From assembly GCA_016808115.1 (NCBI GenBank), contig JAEQBH010002942.1, positions 310,001 to 374,000 of the forward strand: 64,000 nucleotides of DNA. The letters run 5' to 3'. This document shows positions 36,830 to 48,168 of this stretch, in pieces; position 1 is the first letter of the stretch, and each line of letters begins with the position of its first letter. Source of the stretch: Tetrastigma voinierianum (Eukaryota > Streptophyta > Magnoliopsida > Vitales > Vitaceae). A program made the position numbers and the translations under genes. The notes beneath the pieces were generated by a model that searched no databases, was not told the DNA's origin, and was given only the letters and a program-made list of their open reading frames with translations.

Positions 36830-37560
36830 AGAGCAGGCGTACATTTAAGAGTTGTATTTGCTTCAAGGAAAAAGGAGACGTGCAGGGAAGCCAATTGCAA
36901 TTCAATCATTATCAGGACTTTTTATTACTTCATTTATTTCACATTGGTCGCACTTAAATTTCGTGACCGTTAATTGTGTGTTATTAAATTTAGGGCAAAT
37001 TTAAAAGTTGCCCAGCTGGCACACTTTTCTCTTATGTCGCGACTTAATGTTGTTTGTCGCGACATAAGTAAGTTTGTGGGGGGACAATTTATCATCAGGT
37101 TGCGACATCTAGCATTTTACCCCCTTTTGGTCAACAAGTAATTTCATGACATAGTTGAGTTGTCGCGACCTCAATTTCTGTCGCGACATAACTTTTGGTC
37201 GCGACCAGGCCCCTCGTTCCTTCCCTTCGCACTTACTAAGTCAAGAACCTTAATTTCTCGTCGCGACATAAAATCCGGGTCACGACTTAGTCCGCACTTG
37301 CCCTAAATTTGATGATCGTATACCTTTTCACTCCTTATTAATTTGCACATTCTAGCATCCATTAAATCATTCCCATACAAAGAATTCAAACATGTATTCT
37401 CATTCAATTTTCACAGCACTGCATGTAGTGAGTAGCAGTACCCCTTTCGTGTTGCTCTTTCCCGTGAAGGCCGGAGCCGTCTGGGAGTTTGTTCCTTCAC
37501 CTGAGCCATTCGACTCCTCAGACGCAAGATATCGGTGAATACCAAAAAAGGATTAAATTG
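36830..37560 (-). promoter_or_regulatory. Non-coding gap between integrase and 3' ORF with paired TCGCGA boxes
   Basis: Seven TCGCGA-type boxes lie in about 250 bp: 37037, 37057, 37163, 37181, 37199, 37261 and a TCACGA at 37280. Neighbouring boxes are 18-20 bp apart. The same box pairs occur in Athila LTR U3 regions, but the sequence around them here is not a copy of this element's LTR. In the element's sense they lie 280-520 bp upstream of the likely 3' ORF start. An internal promoter for that ORF is a reasonable inference; an old LTR fragment is the alternative. Confidence 0.55.
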
Positions 37561-37779
37561 ATCAAATACTAATCAGGCAATTCTAACAAATCATGACTAA
37601 CTAAAAAATTCAAAAAGAGTAATTAAAAAAATTTCAAAGTCTATATAAAGAAGAAAATCTATACGGGTCGGGCCTCCTACGAGCCAAATTGCTTAAGTCC
37701 TTAGTCGGACTAGTCGCTTTAAGCATTTTCTTAATTCACCAACCGAGTTCTTCCTTTCTTTCTCCCTGTCGGTAGATAG

Positions 37780-38940
37780 TGCTTCCGCCGACCATTAACC
37801 TTGAATTCTTCCCCATCAGTCCCGAAAGGCACGCTCCAAAGGTAGTAATCACTTTTGACACTAATTATATGGTCCACTCCATTTTGATTCCTAATCTCCC
37901 CTGAAAATAATCTTAACTGGAGTTAAATAGCAGAACTTGATCCCCCCAAGCTCCGAATCCTTTTCCTCAGAATCCTTTGATCATGCCATTTCTGTCTTGT
38001 CCTTTGTATATTCTAGCATTATCATAGACTTCGCTTTCATTCCTCTAGTTCATTCAATTGGAGCAATCTCTCTTCCTTTGCAATTTTGAAATCGAAGTTC
38101 AGCTTCTTGATGGCCCACATGGCTTTGTATTCCAAGTTCAAGAGGGAGGTGACATGGTTTGCCAAAGACCACTCTGTATGGGGACATCCCAATGGGAGTT
38201 TTGAATGCAACCCCGTAGTTTCCCAAAGTTCATCATCGAGTTTGAAGACCAATCTTTCCCCGCTCAACTTGCGCCTTCCAGGATCCTTTTAATCTCCCTA
38301 TTGGAAATTTCTGCTTGTCCATTAGTCTGGGGGTGATACGCTAGGCTCATTATATGTTTGATCCCATACCTGCTCATGAGCTTTGCAAATATTTTGTTTG
38401 CAAAGTGGCTTCCCCAGTCACTGATGATAGTCCTGGGTGTTCGACCGTCTCAAAAATGCTCCTTTGCAAGAAACCACAACCGTGTTAGCGCTATTCTCGG
38501 GACAAGCTATTGCTTCCACCCATTTGGAACATAATCCACCGCTGTATATACAAGTTTCCAAATGATGGTGGAAGGGTCCCATAAATCTTATCCTTATACA
38601 TCAAAAATTTGCACCACACCAATATGCTCCTCGTAGGGGCATTTCCATTTATGTCGCCGATATTTCCAATCTTTTGGCATCTATCACATAATTTGACCCA
38701 TTCTAAGACAGGCCTCCGAAGATAGCTGGGCCAATAAAATCCCGATTGAGTATCCCTCCAGGAGTCGGCTCTTTCTCCGTAAAATGTCCCCCATATGGTG
38801 ATGCATGGCATTCATTCACAATCTTGCATTGTTCACTTCCGCACACATCTTCTTATATAAATCATGTCGGCGACTTTAAATAGTGCAAAGTAGTCATCCT
38901 GCATGTAGTACCCGTCTGTCCCGAAGTTCTCGTCGTAAAG
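37780..38940 (-). pseudogene. pol: Athila (minus) integrase, frameshifted
   Basis: Minus strand. The zinc-binding domain is split over two frames; one reads LCDRCQKIGNI at about 38696-38664. The core start shows GTLPPSFGNLYIQRW at about 38585-38540, equivalent to FMGPFPPSFGNxYIL. C-terminal text is clear: EYKAMWAIKKLNFDFKIAKE then ERLLQLNELEE at about 38133-38037, a very conserved Athila segment. Traces of VNGRRKHYL follow at about 37800. Several frameshifts and stops separate the domains. Confidence 0.85.
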
Positions 38941-39119
38941 GCCGACCTCGGAGGAATTACTCCACAAGCCAAGTAATTCACGATATCGCATACCATGGAG
39001 TTGGAATGACAATTGAAACGCATATCCGGGAAGTTCTCTATTAGTCCCGCTCCTCCCTTCTCGCTTTGTTTCTTTCTACCTGACAAGTGATCAGCTACTG
39101 CCATCAAGCCACAACCCTT

Positions 39120-40331
39120 CTTATCTTTAATTACCGATCAAACTCAGAGTAACAACACCCACCTTATCACCTTGGTTTACTTCCTTTTCGACACGATATT
39201 TGATTGCCGCATGGTCAGCAAGGTGAATGATAATATGGGATCCCAAAATGTATGGTCTGACTCACAAGCAAAAACTATGGCTAAGATCTCCTTTTCAAGA
39301 GTCAATAGTTTTCGGGCTTCATCAAGGTTCCGCTTAGCATAAGATATTTCATTCAATATATTTTCTTTTCTTTGCCCTAATACAGCTCCCATTGCGAAAT
39401 CACTGGCATCACACATTATTAATCGATCCCATTCGTGCAGCCATGATCTGCGTTTCTCGAACTAATCTGATCTTGATTTCTTCAAAGGCTGCCTTGCAGA
39501 GTCATCAAAACTAAACTTTGTGTCTTTCTCCAGTAATCTGCATAATGGTCTGGCTATTTTTGAGAAGTCTTTGATGAATCTCCTATAGAATCCAAACATG
39601 CCCCAAGAACCTCCTTTATCCCTTTACCGTTGTAGCGGTGCAAGAGTTTCCGATAATCGAAACCTCATCGTCCACTTCTAAATTCCAGCAGAAATTTTAT
39701 GACCAAGAACAATACCTTTCCGTTACTCATGAAATGGCACTTTTCCCAATTTAAGGCTAGCTCAGCTTGTCCTTGCATCTTGAAGCAATCAAGCCTGTGT
39801 CATTTAGACAATGCTCAAAACTGGATTCATATACTGTGAAGTCATCCACAAAAATCTCCATGACCTCCTCAACCAAATCTGAGAACATGGACATCATACA
39901 CCTCTGAAAAGTAGCAGGGGCATTGCACAACCCAAATGGCATCCTTCTAAAGGCAAAGATGCCATAAGGGCATGTGAATGTGGTTTTCTCCTGGTCCTCA
40001 GGTGCAATAGCAATCTAATTATACCCTAATACCCATCTAGGGAAACAAAAAATGAGGGTGTCCCCGCTAACCTGTCTAACATTTGATCAATGAAAGGCAA
40101 TGGGAAATGATCTTTCCTGGTTGCTGTGTTCAGCTTCCGGTAATCGATACATACCCTCCATCCTGTTACCGTTCTTGTTGGAATTAACTCATTTTTTTCA
40201 TTTCTGATCACAGTGAACCCACCTTTCTTTGGAACCACATGGACTGGGCTAACCCAAGGACTGTCTGAGATTGCATATATAAAACCAACATTCAACCATT
40301 TGAGCACTTCCTTTCTGACTACTTCTTTCAT
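39120..40331 (-). pseudogene. pol: Athila (minus) reverse transcriptase and RNase H, nearly intact motifs
   Basis: Minus strand. From 40331 an open stretch of 101 codons includes WVSPVHVVPKKGG, TGWRVCIDYRKLN and DHFPLPFIDQMLDRLAG, diagnostic of Athila RT. After a stop and a small deletion near 40030, the frame reads MPFGLCNAPATFQRCM (39942-39895) and EEVMEIFVDDF. The catalytic FVDD at 39841-39852 is intact. RNase H follows at 39416-39177 with MCDASDFAMGAVLGQRKE and EKEILAIVFA. This is the best-preserved pol in the window after removing a few lesions. Confidence 0.9.
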
Positions 40332-40939
40332 GACTCGGGTTCAGCCTCTTTAATGTTCAATGTATGGTTTCGTGATTTTCCTCCAAATGGGTATTTTGTG
40401 CATACATATTGACGGATCGATACCCTTTTAATTCATCTATGGATTCAAGCAATCGACTTCGATAATTCTTTTGAAATTTTCAAAGAAATATTCGCTTTTC
40501 TCAAAGATCACCGAAGTCTAGCGTAGATAATCACTGGCTTACTTTTTGGTAGCTCCAAGTAAGCATACTTCAGATGACTTGGCAACTCCTTTAAAACTAG
40601 CCCTTCTGCACTGGTCTCTTGATGAAATTCTTTCTCTTCATTATTATCTCCATTGTCAATGCCGTTGCTTAAGACTCAACACCTTTCTAGTGCAATCGAT
40701 ATGAAAATCTAATTAACACCTTCAAGATACTCGGAAATTCATCCCATTTTCAAATGATGTGAAGTTGAGCATTACAATCATAATAACAATTAGAGTTGTT
40801 GGAGATGACATCATCTACTAATCCTTGTAATCTTCCCTATCCGTGTCTAAAATTCCTTCAAACTTCGGGCGTATCAAGTCACCGCTCTTCTCCAACCCCG
40901 AGAGTGAGAACTCCCTTCCAGATATCTATTACAAGAACT
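40332..40939 (-). other. Athila (minus) protease-RT linker
   Basis: Polyprotein sequence between protease and RT, with only scattered recognisable residues and several stops. The part next to 40331 (about 40340-40400) should hold the RT N-terminal segment. Confidence 0.45.
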
Positions 40940-41480
40940 CAGCTGTTGGGAATGGCCTTCCTAGCAAAGCAGAGGGACTTGTAATCTTCTTCAATGTCCG
41001 TGATGATAAAGTCGATAGGAAAACAAATTTCCACCTTAACAAGCACATCTTCAATGACTCCTTCGTGTTTCATTCGCCATTGTTCTATCTCGCCATTTCG
41101 TGGAGATAACAAAGAGTGGGAGAAGCTCCCCAAACTTAATTTCCTTGCAAATGCATAATGGCATTAAGTTTATACTGCACCGGAGTCACAAAGAGCCTTT
41201 TGAATTTCAAATCCTCCAATGGTGCAAGGAATTGTGAAACTTCCCGTCATCTTCTCGTAAATTCTTCTTTATCACCGCACCGCAAGTGGCGCCGATTCAC
41301 TACTCCTTCTCTCGCAAATCTTTCTTCTCGTCTCAAAATTTCCTTCAGGAATTTGGCATAAAGTGGCATTTGAGTTACCACTTCTGTGAATGTCATGCTT
41401 ATCTCCAACTTCTGGAAAGTTTTCAAAACCTGCGAACTCGTCTCTATCCTTGACTTTGGCAAATTTCCTCTCGTAGGAAT
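40940..41480 (-). pseudogene. Athila (minus) gag end and aspartic protease
   Basis: Protease cleaves the Gag-Pol precursor. The minus strand shows EVVTQMPLYAKFLKEILR (about 41390-41335), the conserved lead-in to Athila protease. TGSFTIPCTIGGFEIQKALC then DSG follow at about 41250-41180, so the catalytic DSG is present (about 41180-41190). Next is GVIEDVLVKV at about 41060-41030 with an intact FPIDFIITDIEED-type segment, and ARKAIPNS in place of the usual GRPFLATG. At least two frameshifts are present. Confidence 0.8.
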
Positions 41481-43344
41481 GGGACTGCAGCATAGAGTTC
41501 TCGGGCTTTCTTCTTCATATACGTTCCTTCTTCCTTTCTTTCTCCAAAGGATCTGTAGCATTTTCTAGGGCTTCCTTCTCCCTTGTTGCCTTCATCTTTC
41601 TCTAACTTTTCCTTCTCTAATTCTTTCTCCCACTTCGAGCCGCACCGCCATGCGCTTTCGATTTTTCTTCGCGGTCACCGGGAAAGCATCTTTAATTTGA
41701 TTCTCTGGCAGGTCGTGGGCCGCTTGCCCTATTTGTGTCTCCGTGCTCCCGAGAGGTGTATTATAGTCGTTTGAAAAATTTGAGAATTGGTATTTGAAGC
41801 TTCCAATTCTACAAACTTTTGTTCATGGAAGTTCAACAGCTTTCTATTTTCCCCCATGAACTGCAGCATCTGGTCTTCAAAGGTCTGAGCCCTTTTTTGA
41901 CCCTGATATTCATTCCTGCCCTCTCCCTGTTGCTGCTGCTGGAACCTTGGTGGAGCATACCCCTGCTAAAAATTTTGCCCATGTCTTGGGACGTGTTATG
42001 CTCCTCCACCATAAGAGAAATTCTCATGGTTCCTTAATGCTTCGGGGTATAATGGGTCAAGTAAGTCGGGTTAGTTTCAAATGATATGCTTCTGCTCGCT
42101 CAAATAGTTAGCCTCTCCACCGCATAGGAAACCTCTCTTCAATGGGCGCCCTCGCATTAATTACTCTTCCTTCTCTTTCCACTGCTCCTATCTCATTTGC
42201 AGAGTGCATTCTTTTATCCAACCGATGCATCAATGCATCCAGCTTGGCCTCCATGGCAAACATCTTGTTCAGCTCAATCATTCCATTTCCTTTAACTCGT
42301 CGGCCGCCTCCTCGAGGATTCGTAAGGAGGTCTCATGTTGCACCTTAGCAAGATCCTCGATCACCGCCTTGCTTATTCCGCTCTTTCTTCTCTCTTCGAA
42401 TGTCTGGCCGTTAGTCGCATCTATTATACCTTTGAGGTATAATTCACGGAGTGGTGTAAGATGTCCATTCAGGTCTTCGTGTCTATCCCAATCATGGGAC
42501 ATCTCTTCTCAAACAGCCTCTTGTATCTCTCCCAAAGCAAAGCAGGCCGTACTCTCATCTTCCCCCTTATTTGAAAGTAGTAATTTCCCCTTCTGCTCGT
42601 AAGTGAGGGATGGAGGAAAGAATCTCGTCAAGTAAGCCCATCGCTCTCTTCCCGTATTAACAGCATCCAGATAAGAGTGAGTCAAACCATGATGCGCCTA
42701 TATTCTTAAAGAGAATGGAAACAATCGCAGCTCTTAATAACTTCCGGGTCTCACACCATCCAATTTAACCGTATTGGCCATTCTCTAAACCGTCCCAAGT
42801 GTTCGCGGATCTCTTCCCGAGGGTGACCTGCGTGGAATTGGTTTTGTTGAACCATGGTGATCGTACGGCTTCAGCTCAAAATTGTTAGCATCTATCACCG
42901 GGGCCGGTCTCACCGTCGAGCATTCATCTTGAGCTAACCGGTCTCGAAGTCCTCCATAGTGTCTCGCTCTTGAGGTACTTATGCTGCGAATTCCTGGTTG
43001 ACTGCCTCTGTCAATCCTTCGTCTGCCATCTCTGCTATTTATGCACTCTTAACCTTTCTTAGTCCTCTAAGTGTTCTTTCGATCTCAGTGTCTAGTGACA
43101 ATAATTTAGCTCCCTGCTTCCTGTGCATGAATTAACTCCTGAAATTATAATATACTGAGATCAAATGGAGTCAGTGATACCAAAAATTGTATTTAACATG
43201 AAAAGCTCTACAAAAATTTCAGTAGCTTGCTAAACTACTGTTGTTGAATCATATTTTTGCAAATTTTCTATTTTCTTTTTATAAATTATGTCCAAATTAG
43301 CATTTTGCTTTTTGGTCTGAATATTGATTCACCAAATTCTTTCG
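41481..43344 (-). pseudogene. gag: Athila (minus) gag and 5' leader
   Basis: Minus strand. After the PBS there is a leader of about 400 bp. Gag then shows ITMVQQNQFHAGHP at about 42865-42825, NTVKLDGV-like and RFFPPSLTYEQKGK text (about 42640-42590), and ELYLKGIIDATNGQTFEERR plus VIEDLAKVQHETSLRIL at about 42460-42300. These match the gag domain of the plus-strand Athila copy at 52236-54069, for example MVQ-NQF and RFFPxxLT. Frameshifts are frequent, unlike in that copy. Confidence 0.75.
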
Positions 43345-43363
43345 ATCCCCGGCAACGGCGCCA
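43345..43363 (-). other. Primer-binding site, intact (Athila minus)
   Basis: On the minus strand TGGCGCCGTTGCCGGGGAT, six bases (AGTTTT) after the LTR end AACA. This is the standard Athila/Ogre PBS, usually attributed to a tRNA-Asp. Confidence 0.9.
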
Positions 43364-43369
43364 AAAACT

Positions 43370-45856
43370 TGTTCACCTCTTTCTGTGATGATGATGATGG
43401 ATCAAAACACCTATACAAATTTGTGACGTTATCACCAAAGGACTATTATCTAATCCCCAGCAATAATGCCATGAAACTTGTTTGTTGTGTTCCTCATTCA
43501 TTATACCTGATTAGTGCTAAGTTTCTTTAAGAGTAAATCGTTTTCTTTCTGGTTTTGATCCAGGATGCTGCAAGTGTACAGTTTGAACAAGTAGTAAATT
43601 GGATTTAAGTCCAGATATCGATCCCACAGAGATCTCAAGAATTCTCAATCAACTACCCTGACTACTCAAACTCTATACTATTTGGACTTTATAGGCACTA
43701 GAAATCACTTTGCAAACCTTGAAATGTAAAAAGCCTAAGATATGTAATTAATAACAAATGAATTAAAACTAAAATTTAAAATAACAAATTCAGACTCGAA
43801 TAGCTTATCTTTAAAGGAGCATTAAAAATATCGATATTTCGTGAACATCAATTCCCGCTTGCATTGCACCGAAACTTTGCTTTCATGAACCACATTTAAA
43901 ATCCGCCCAAGGAATATGATAGTGCGCTGGATCTCTCCATACGCCATCGCTCATCATCTAATTCCTCTTCCCGGTTTCTTCTCGAAGACGTAGGATTAGA
44001 TAACTACTTTTAATCTGCTGCCTTGTTCGTATTTTTCAATACTTAATACCTGTCATGGACTGTAAAACCTTAGCTCCTAATACAAGCCATAGCATGGGTT
44101 TACACTTTACCAAGGTTTCTCTTCCTCCAAATTGGAACAGCTTCATACTTCTTTCCTTTGATTAGATCCTTGCTAACATGGGATTGAACGATCGTTTCAA
44201 TCTGAGGAACTCTCTCGCCTGCTTAAAATGGATAAGTCATTCAACTCATTCCTCGATTTCAAGTGAGAAGAGGATTTATCGATTTAAATTCACGTGAGCT
44301 CATTAGATCACCATTATCGTGATTCAAGATACTCTTTTAAATTGTCTATCACTCCTCGTGATCGCTCTTCTCGTGTCACCTGCAGGGCCTCCTGAATCAG
44401 TGAGCAATGAGACAATCCTATTATGGGTATAAGACGCCACATTGGGATCAATTACGTATCACTCAAAACCAAAGAAGTGATTTTACAAACCGATAGTTCA
44501 ATAACTTATGATAAATTTCATAGAGAGTAATTTCGATAACAAAGAGTCTATTTAATGGAAGTCGGGTTTTAAATCACTAGATTACACCCTACAATGGCTT
44601 GGTCGATCAAGAAAAACCGATCAGAACCTGAACCGGAAATCCGACCCCAAATTTTGTCCGGAATTCAGACAATCCGCACAGCACTTTGAAAGAAATAGAA
44701 TTTATCTCAAACCTTACTTTAACACTAACGTCCAGATCCAAATTTCAACTGTAAATAACAAACCACCTAAAATAAAAAACAAAACAAAAGAAAAGAAAAT
44801 TAAAATACAAGAGCCTCGCCTACCCAGCACATCTCTTTAGTCGCCCGCAGTCAAGCCCTTCGCAGGCACGCATTTATAGGGTTCCGAAGTCAGCCCTAAC
44901 TCGGCGGCACCTCCTGTGGATTTCGTGATTAACCGCCCATTGTTGTTAATGTCACGCACTGGCCCCGGTCGCGACCTCGGGCTTGTCTCAAATGGCATCA
45001 CGTGCTTTTATTTGGTCGACTTACCTTTAGCATCCCGACCGATGCGTCGCGATCGCTAAATGATGTCGCGACCTTCTTTCCTTGTAACTGATGTCGCGAC
45101 CTTCTTCCTCCTTTTAGAACCGATGTCGCTAATCGCTAAATGACGCCGCGACCTTAATTCCTTTGCGTAACCGATGTCACCACCGAATGACGCCGCGACC
45201 TTAGTTCTTTTGGTGAATCGATGTCGCTACCATTGAATGATTCGCCGCGACCTTAGTTCTTTGCGAACCGATGTCGCTGGATCGAATGACGTCACACGGT
45301 TTTTGGTAATCGATGTTCCGATTCATCGAATGACGCGACATCTTCCTCTCTCGATTAGTGTTGATGTCGCGACTTATGTTCGGGCTTCCTTGAAAATCTT
45401 ATGTCGCGACTTCTATTCGTGTCACGACCTCCATGTTCCATCGCCGTTTTCAATTCGTCGCGACCTCGAAAATCGTGTCGCGACATCATATCTTGTTCTT
45501 CATTAATTTATGGTTGCCCGACTGGAGTTTCGCTGCAACCCGCTCGTTCGCTTCGCTCTTATGTCGCTGAGATCGAGTTTTGCGGTTACGACCTTGATGT
45601 GATTCTTCATCACCGCTTCAAGGCATCGCTACAACAGTCCTTTCTTCCTCGTGCATTTCTCCCGTCAGTAACATCATTCAGCCTACCGTGTCATTCCCGC
45701 CGGCGCTTTCTTCCTCCTTTTACATCGCAATATCCTCTTCGACTTCGCCGTATAGCAAATGCGAGTTATTCAACATTTCTGCACATAAATAAGTCTTTTT
45801 TATATAGAAATCAATCAGAAAAATGGACTGAAAATGGATGACTTTTAAGCTCATCA
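43370..45856 (-). repeat. Athila (minus) 5' LTR with promoter
   Basis: Read on the minus strand it starts TGATGAGCTTAAAAG at 45856 and ends GGTGAACA at 43370. A TATA box, CCTATAAATG on the minus strand, lies at 44871-44880. U3 upstream of it (about 45060-45560) holds the TCGCGA-box array: units of about 51 bp with GATGTCGCTACCA and GAATGACGCCGCGACC, plus single GTCGCGAC boxes. It pairs with 19320-21784. Confidence 0.88.
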
Positions 45857-46776
45857 AGCTCGCACCGCGAGAAACCAAACACCGCAGGTCGGCGACAACG
45901 AAATGCTTCCCTTCAACCACATCCGACGGCAGAGGGAGGGGAATGACCGGGAGAGTATAGGGAGCCGGGCTATGTCTCACGGCGGATATGTTCTCTGGTG
46001 TCAGCAGAACCTTATAGTGGCGCTCTCGCTCAAAAACCTCCAGTAGTCGGCGGATCTTCTCAAAACTTGGTTTTTTCCACCCAATTTACCAACCTTCCTC
46101 GCCAAGCTTTCCCTACATGAAGCACCATAGTTAGTTCATTATAAAACAACAAACATTGGGGTATAGGCTGGTAATCTGGATCCGGCAAACCTACACACCT
46201 GGGAAGGACTGAGACCGATTAACATTAAAAGGTAGCCCAGGGGAACCCGAGGTCTCGTCTCAAGGACCCCTCACTAGCAACGCCCCTTTCATCTCCGTCT
46301 TAGGAGAGTCGGGGAGCCCATTGACAATCTGGAATCGAGGACTCAAAACCGACATGGACATCCGGCCCCCCGGCCTTATGCTCAGGAAGTAAATAATGAA
46401 AATCTCCACCAATGAGAGATCAAGCCCATACAAGTGATTCAAAGACGCACGCGGCCAGATACGAATCACGCTCGACGGATGAGGGCCGGCGCCCGGTAAA
46501 ATGCGTAAAACCGTTTAACCATGGCCTAAGACGGGAAAGCCGTGAGACGGCCAAGCATGCTCCCGCAAAGAACACACCATTGTGTTCTCCACCCAACATG
46601 GAATCGTCCGCCCTCTCCATCAACCAATGGTCGATGTTGTCAGGCACCTCGCAGTACACCTTTAATTCCTCCATCGTCAGGGACGCAATGACGTTGCTTG
46701 CAGAAGGCTTTGCTCAAGGGCTATTCCTCCGGGATCTAATTTCACTTGTAGAGTTTCTTCCCTACCCCCCGCCATT
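45857..46776 (-). pseudogene. Tat antisense ORF, N-terminal portion
   Basis: Minus strand, antisense to the Tat gag-pol. A possible start (ATGGCGGGG) lies at about 46776 and another Met at 46674. Readable text: MERADDSMLGGEHNGVFF (about 46620-46565), LDLSLVEIFIIYFL (about 46425-46385) and GLPDSPKTEMKGALLVRGP (about 46320-46260). YTLPVIPLPLPSDVVEGKHF lies at about 45960-45895. These are hallmark segments of the plant-specific protein encoded by the Tat antisense ORF, similar to the so-called putative gypsy-type transposase family. Its role is unknown. It is interrupted at 45857 by the Athila element and continues at 19319 downward. Confidence 0.75.
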
Positions 46777-48152
46777 CTGGCTGCGCATCAAAAGAGTAGG
46801 AGAAGACGAATATTAGACCCTAGGCACATACCCATTCGATACAAGGGCATACCCCTAGCCCGGGCAATAGTTGCTCTGGCGGAATAAGTATTAGGACACT
46901 TCCCTTCTCTTCCAGGCTTTTAACAGTCGGAAACCCGTCACCTAACAAAGACCAACACTACTAAGGAGCACCGATAGTTACCTGTGAGATGAAAGGGGCG
47001 AACGCCTACAACGACGACTCACGAATGAACGCAAGATAGAAATGGCCTATTCGCAGTGGTTGGTCGCCAAGAGGGAAGAAGATAAACCAAAATAACACGG
47101 AAAGGAAGACGGTACTGGCGAATAATACCCATCTATCGCCGCCAGGTCCGTGTACCGTGATTTAACGCGAAGAACGATCGATCGACCGCTCCGAGATCTC
47201 AACCAACGTGACGGTTCGCGCTCTAGGGCACTATAGACTTAGGTGGGCTACGCCCAGGAGCCTTCATCTCGGATGGTTAAATCGGCCCGTTAACAAGTTT
47301 TATAATGATCAATTGGCCTTAATTAGATAGAAATATAGAATATCCACACACAATTGCAATAAGGCACAAAAAAACTACAATTTTATTAATTGCACCAAAA
47401 AGGTGTTCGGCGTTACATAGCGATGCTTGTTGCCAAGCAATCGTAATACAACTCGACTAACTAGTATTCATAACATCTGAAAGACAAAAGAACAACAGGC
47501 AAGGCATCTGCCGCCGGAACCAAAAGAGAGGCCACTACCGCAGCTAAGGGAAAGACTAGATGGGGTCGAAAAGAAGCCGCCGCGTAAAACCGCAAAGAAG
47601 CGAGAGATATGATGGGCTAAACTTAGCGTAAAGCCCCGCGGCCGCGCAGAGGCTAAGAAGGAGGAAAAGAAGAGGATAAGGTCGGCGGGAGCTTCGAGCA
47701 AATCCCGGCGAGATCCAAATGTGGGTGTCCCTGATGCAGGCCGCCATTCAAGTTTTAGAACCACCCAAACACCTCCCCGAACATTTTCGACTCCGCTCAA
47801 GCCATGCAGTCTTTGACCGACCCATACCCGGAGGGCACGCCCAACTATTTGATAACAACTGTCCCTCATCCTACAATCCCTTCACTTCAGCGTGTCCACC
47901 AACGATCTATTGTCCTTCTCTGTTGGATGAACATGGATAACCAGTAAGATAACGAACCTCGTCATCCTCGCCTTTTATAGCTGTTCCTATATCTCATGAT
48001 CGATCCAGATGATCTAATAGCATCCAATGCAGTTACAAAAAAGTTATAAAATTTACTTTGAAAATTAAGCAACATTAATGGTAAATTGTTCCCCATGATA
48101 TGATGGTCAACCTTGTTCTTTTTTCCGACCGGGGATGGTCTTCCTCCCCGAC
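46777..48152 (+). other. Tat 3' non-coding region upstream of the 3' LTR
   Basis: This lies between the start of the antisense ORF and the PPT, so it should contain the antisense ORF's promoter and leader. A TATA-like word on the minus strand is not obvious. A minus-strand open stretch of 133 codons (47468-47869) is basic and Ser/Phe-rich and matches nothing I recognise. An AT-rich patch lies at 47280-47400. Confidence 0.45.
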
Positions 48153-48166
48153 AGGAAAAGGGGGGC
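48153..48166 (+). other. Polypurine tract (Tat)
   Basis: AGGAAAAGGGGGGC lies directly before the 3' LTR start TGTGGGTACC at 48169. The purine run and its position are as expected for plus-strand priming. Confidence 0.85.
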
Positions 48167-48168
48167 AT

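Larger units (their letters stand above)
19320..45856 (-). mobile_element. Athila-lineage LTR retrotransposon, minus strand, containing a nested Tekay element
   Basis: LTRs of about 2.47 kb at 19320-21784 and 43370-45856 bound it. In minus-strand order: 5' LTR, PBS TGGCGCCGTTGCCGGGGAT (43345-43363), gag, protease, RT, RNase H, integrase, a non-coding gap with TCGCGA boxes, a 3' ORF, a PPT-like run and the 3' LTR. The 11.4-kb Tekay element at 24448-35832 sits in the 3' ORF. The whole element lies inside the Tat antisense ORF. Flanks GCCTCG (19315-19320) and AGCTCG (45857-45862) may be a degraded target duplication. Confidence 0.85.

Noticed and set aside
47468..47869. Minus-strand open frame of 133 codons
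   Set aside because: It is low-complexity, Ser/Phe/Gly-rich and without a recognisable domain; it is not needed to explain the Tat 3' region.
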